The notes under the pieces: model-generated
Told to the model about the DNA's origin: nothing
Seen by the model: only the letters and a program-made list of their open reading frames with translations
Database searches by the model: none
Translations under genes and position numbers: made by a program
Source: K189A clade bacterium
GTDB lineage: Bacteria > Pseudomonadota > Gammaproteobacteria > Pseudomonadales > Azotimanducaceae
NCBI GenBank assembly: GCA_009886205.1
Contig: QXZU01000066.1
Span: forward strand, 33,932-69,287
DNA length: 35,356 nucleotides
Direction: 5' to 3'
Shown here: in pieces, positions 33,162 to 35,356 of the stretch
How positions within the stretch are numbered: position 1 is the stretch's first letter
How the letters are laid out: each line of letters opens with the position of its first letter

Positions 33162-34373
33162 ATTAATTCTAGAAATGGTTATCTGTTAGCGATCTCCTCT
33201 TGGTATGCGGCCTTCGGTATGCAGTCTGTGCTGTTTGCGTGGCTGGTCACCATTGTATTGCGCGAGAGCGCTGAGCGTGTTGGCTTGGCGCAGATGTCGG
33301 TGCTTTTACCGGGCTTGTTCCTAATCCTTATTGCCGGGGTTTTGGCCGATCGAATAGGCCAAAAACGTCAGGCTATATGGTCACAGCTGTTCGCGGCAGT
33401 TCTGCCATTGTTGCTGATCTTCGCGTTACTGTTCGACGCTTTGTCTTATCCTGTGATGATTGTTTACGCTTTGCTGATGGGGGTAGCGCAAGCATGTTTA
33501 ACCCCAGCAAGAGACGGGCTGTTGAACTTGGTTGCGGGACAAAATGTTCAGCGCATGGTCATGCTCACTAGCCTCTGCCAGTTTGGTTTTCAAATTCTTG
33601 GTTATACCTTGGCGGGTTTCGCTGACTCAGTAGGGCCTGTATATATTCTTAGTTTTCAAGCCGTTATCTTACTCTTAGGCACCTGGGGATATTTCCAGTT
33701 GGGCGAAATTGGTCGCCCAGTGGTGGTGGCAAAAAACGATCGCGAGACCGTACTTAAAGGTTTGTGGGAGGGCGCCTCCACAGTGCTTGGCAACCCGGTA
33801 ATGCGGGCGGTGTTGATTCAGAACATTGCCATGGGCTTCTTCTTTATGGGCAGTTTTATTGTTGCCTTCCCTTTAGCTATACGCGAAGTATTTGCCGGTT
33901 CTTCCGCTGATTTGGCGGCCCTCAATGCGTTGAACTCCCTGGGCTTGGTTTTAACGATATTGGTGTTGTTGCGGGTGGGCTATGTTTCCCGTGCAGGTCG
34001 GGCCCTGATCCTAGCCCAAGGTATTGGATCAATGGTGTTAATGAGCGCAGGTTTTGTCTCCAATCAAATAGTGTTTACCAGCCTTGTTTTTGTCTGGGGT
34101 ATTTGCGGCGGTCTGGCCATGCCCATGTCTCGGACTTTACTGCAGCAGTTGGCACCCCCCAATCAACGCGGGCGGGTGATGAGCTTTTATGCATTTTCCT
34201 TTATGGGCGCAGGTCCATTTGGTGCTTTGCTCAACGGCTACATGTCAGACCTATATGGCCCTCAGCAAGCCATTATTTTTTCTGGGCTTGGGATGATTAT
34301 CGTTTTGCTAGTGGTGTCTTCAGTGAGTCCGCTCTGGCGCAATGTCATCATTAATGATGAGGCCAAAGCTTAA
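33162..34373 (+). CDS. MFS exporter, EntS-like, with apparent ATT start
   Basis: A ~403-residue permease of the same group as the protein at 16251-17519. PGLFLILIAGVLADRIGQKRQAI (motif A), PARDGLLNLVAGQNVQ and LAPPNQRGRVMSFYAFSFMGAGPFGALLNGYM are clear. The first ATG is 33219, but that would remove half of helix 1: upstream in-frame codons read SRNGYLLAISSWYAAFG, matching FRAYLGSTGFSGMALAM of the paralogue. No ATG, GTG or TTG lies between the upstream stop (33108-33110) and 33219. ATT at 33162 is preceded by GAGGTG with a five-base spacer, so ATT is the best start; CTG at 33183 lacks a ribosome site. The conservative call is 33219-34373 (384 residues). It follows the BVMO gene by 162 bases; efflux or uptake of its substrate is possible. 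Confidence 0.8.
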   Translation: MNSRNGYLLAISSWYAAFGMQSVLFAWLVTIVLRESAERVGLAQMSVLLPGLFLILIAGVLADRIGQKRQAIWSQLFAAVLPLLLIFALLFDALSYPVMIVYALLMGVAQACLTPARDGLLNLVAGQNVQRMVMLTSLCQFGFQILGYTLAGFADSVGPVYILSFQAVILLLGTWGYFQLGEIGRPVVVAKNDRETVLKGLWEGASTVLGNPVMRAVLIQNIAMGFFFMGSFIVAFPLAIREVFAGSSADLAALNALNSLGLVLTILVLLRVGYVSRAGRALILAQGIGSMVLMSAGFVSNQIVFTSLVFVWGICGGLAMPMSRTLLQQLAPPNQRGRVMSFYAFSFMGAGPFGALLNGYMSDLYGPQQAIIFSGLGMIIVLLVVSSVSPLWRNVIINDEAKA

Positions 34374-34786
34374 CTGCGTGAGAGCAGGGTAGGGCTGTGA
34401 GTTCGGCGCAGGTTATATCCGATAGACGACGCGTTAGAAAGGTAGCTTGAGTGTGACGATGAGGCTGGGTGCTAGCTAAGGCGCGAGAGAGTTTGATGGC
34501 GCGCAATAGGGTTGTAGGTTCACCTGTTGTGCGAATTTAGCAGCTTAAGCCTGCTGGCTCTGGTGGTAGGTGTGACGACAAAGTGTTCGTCTGACGGGGT
34601 AGAAGCGGATTACAGAGGCGTTTGGAATAACGCTTATAGGAAAAACCCTTCAAGTAACGCGCTCCAGATAGCTTTCTCTAAATAGCGGCTTATAAAGAGT
34701 TGTGCGCAAACTTTCTAACTCTCCAGTTTCTGACTCTCCAATTTCTGACTTTCCAATTTCTAACACTCCACTGTTTAACACTCAAA
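34374..34786. repeat. Gene-free stretch ending in a 15-base tandem array (34712-34786)
   Basis: No gene, RNA or promoter could be supported in 34374-34711. It is followed by five imperfect 15-base units (TTTCTGACTCTCCAA type) at 34712-34726, 34727-34741, 34742-34756, 34757-34771 and 34772-34786; the last is strongly diverged. Confidence 0.8.
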
Positions 34787-34797
34787 AAGTGTCCCCC

Positions 34798-34828
34798 AAA
34801 TAAAAAGGGCCGGTTAAAAACCGGCCCT
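34798..34828 (-). terminator. Minus-strand intrinsic terminator
   Basis: A perfect 10-bp stem AGGGCCGGTT/AACCGGCCCT (34806-34815, 34819-34828) with a three-base loop. On the minus strand it is followed by TTTTTATTT; the plus-strand side has no T-tract, so direction is clear. Confidence 0.9.
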
Positions 34829-34919
34829 CATTGCTCGTATGTGAGGAGCAACTAAGAAGGTTGTCCCTCGAAACTTGCAATAGATACCACTGATCACCTC
34901 CTTTAGTTGTTGTTAATTG
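34799..34919 (-). ncRNA. Candidate ~120-base small RNA with anti-16S sequence
   Basis: Bounded by a minus-strand promoter and an intrinsic terminator. The 5' end is unstructured and carries AACAACAAC (an A-rich Hfq/Crc-type word), then AAAGGAGGTGATCA, complementary over 12 bases to the 16S rRNA 3' end. A hairpin TTGCTC/GAGCAA (34846-34851 and 34831-34836) precedes the terminator stem. It may be a small RNA, a mini-gene message, or both. It lies between an MFS gene and tRNA-Gly with no downstream reading frame it could serve as leader for. Confidence 0.5.
34852..34890 (-). CDS. Candidate 12-residue mini-ORF with perfect Shine-Dalgarno
   Basis: GTG at 34890 reads VVSIASFEGQPS then TAG. It follows AAGGAGGTGATCA (34903-34891 on the minus strand), the full complement of the 16S rRNA 3' tail, with six bases between AGGAGG and GTG. 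It lies inside the short transcript described at 34799-34919. Such a ribosome site is far stronger than any other in the window. No homologue is recognised; it may be a leader-like peptide, or the site may act only as RNA. Confidence 0.35.
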   Translation of the reverse strand: MVSIASFEGQPS

Positions 34920-34926
34920 AACCCTG

Positions 34927-34954
34927 ATTATGTCCCAAGGTGGGCATATTGCAA
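34927..34954 (-). promoter_or_regulatory. Minus-strand sigma70-like promoter of the small RNA
   Basis: On the minus strand TTGCAA (34954-34949), a 16-base spacer and CATAAT (34932-34927). Expected start near 34919, which puts the ribosome site about 16 bases from the 5' end. Confidence 0.6.
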
Positions 34955-35037
34955 GCCGATATTTACGGTTTTTTGACTGGTTGGTGAGATTTTTCAGCCT
35001 ATAACGAAGATAGTTGAGTCTATGTGCGTGATTGGGT

Positions 35038-35065
35038 TTGACTCCCAGCCGTACTTCGTTAGAAT
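35038..35065 (+). promoter_or_regulatory. tRNA-Gly promoter
   Basis: TTGACT (35038-35043), a 16-base spacer and TAGAAT (35060-35065), followed by TCCGCTCC. The -10 and discriminator (TAGAATTC…) repeat those of the tRNA-Glu promoter at 26714. Confidence 0.8.
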
Positions 35066-35096
35066 TCCGCTCCTGTTTAGCGCAAAGCTACACAAA

Positions 35097-35172
<76 letters not shown>

Positions 35173-35356
35173 TTTTTTCCCGCCACAGCGCGCTTTTCCC
35201 CAAAAAAATAAATTTTTCAGCCCAACAGCGGTGTTGAACTATTTTTTGACTATTTCCCAAAACCCCTTGTAGGGATGTTATTGATTGACAGACTGACGAA
35301 CTGATAAGAATTGGTGTTGGAGAATGGCATCAAATAATCAACGATAAAGATAATCC

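Noticed and set aside
34891-34905. A fragment of a 16S rRNA gene
   Set aside because: Only about 12 bases match the 16S 3' tail and the flanks are unrelated; on the minus strand it is better read as an extended Shine-Dalgarno sequence.

Overview
The window looks like a chromosomal segment of a free-living, probably marine, gammaproteobacterium. This rests on tRNA-Glu and tRNA-Gly genes close to the enteric sequences, Prc, PdxH, FkpA-type lipoprotein, YfcG-type GST and YjgN homologues, and a mid-range base composition judged by eye. An affiliation near Cellvibrionales (Spongiibacter/Halieaceae-like) is a guess from the lipid-degradation gene set. No phage, transposase, integrase, CRISPR array or rRNA gene was seen.

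Layout. 1-5.7 kb: the start of a spinster-like MFS permease, an exported epoxide-hydrolase-like enzyme, a minimal J-domain protein, a YfcG-like GST (all minus), then an SDR and a UMF1-type MFS (plus). 5.7-9.5 kb: a minus-strand pair of an SLC13-type permease and an exported Cys-type sulfatase. 9.8-14.2 kb: a threonyl-tRNA synthetase without a TGS domain, convergent with prc. 14.4-17.5 kb: an FKBP lipoprotein, a Qnr-like pentapeptide-repeat protein and a divergent EntS-like MFS. 17.7-23.7 kb: pdxH facing a minus-strand run of acyl-CoA enzymes (Nudix CoA-pyrophosphatase type, enoyl-CoA hydratase, thiolase, a Cys-rich lipoprotein, acyl-CoA dehydrogenase). 24-26.6 kb: a small membrane protein, a DUF815 ATPase and a DUF481 outer-membrane protein. 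26.7-26.9 kb: a complete tRNA-Glu unit with promoter, gene and terminator. 27-31.1 kb: an M20 peptidase and a coupled YjgN/M48 protease pair. 31.3-34.4 kb: a Baeyer-Villiger-type monooxygenase and a second EntS-like MFS. 34.8-35.2 kb: a short minus-strand RNA unit and tRNA-Gly.

Functionally the window combines lipid or alicyclic-compound catabolism (acyl-CoA dehydrogenase, hydratase, thiolase, BVMO, SDR, epoxide hydrolase), sulfate-ester use, envelope proteostasis (Prc, FKBP, M48), and possible toxin resistance (Qnr-like protein, efflux pumps, unusual ThrRS).

The most unusual points are: (i) short imperfect tandem repeats of unrelated sequence in many intergenic gaps, linkers and even a signal peptide; (ii) a transporter whose conserved first helix can apparently be translated only from a non-AUG (ATT) start; (iii) a tiny transcription unit carrying a perfect extended Shine-Dalgarno and a 12-codon ORF; (iv) the TGS-less ThrRS; (v) the Qnr-like gene beside an efflux pump.
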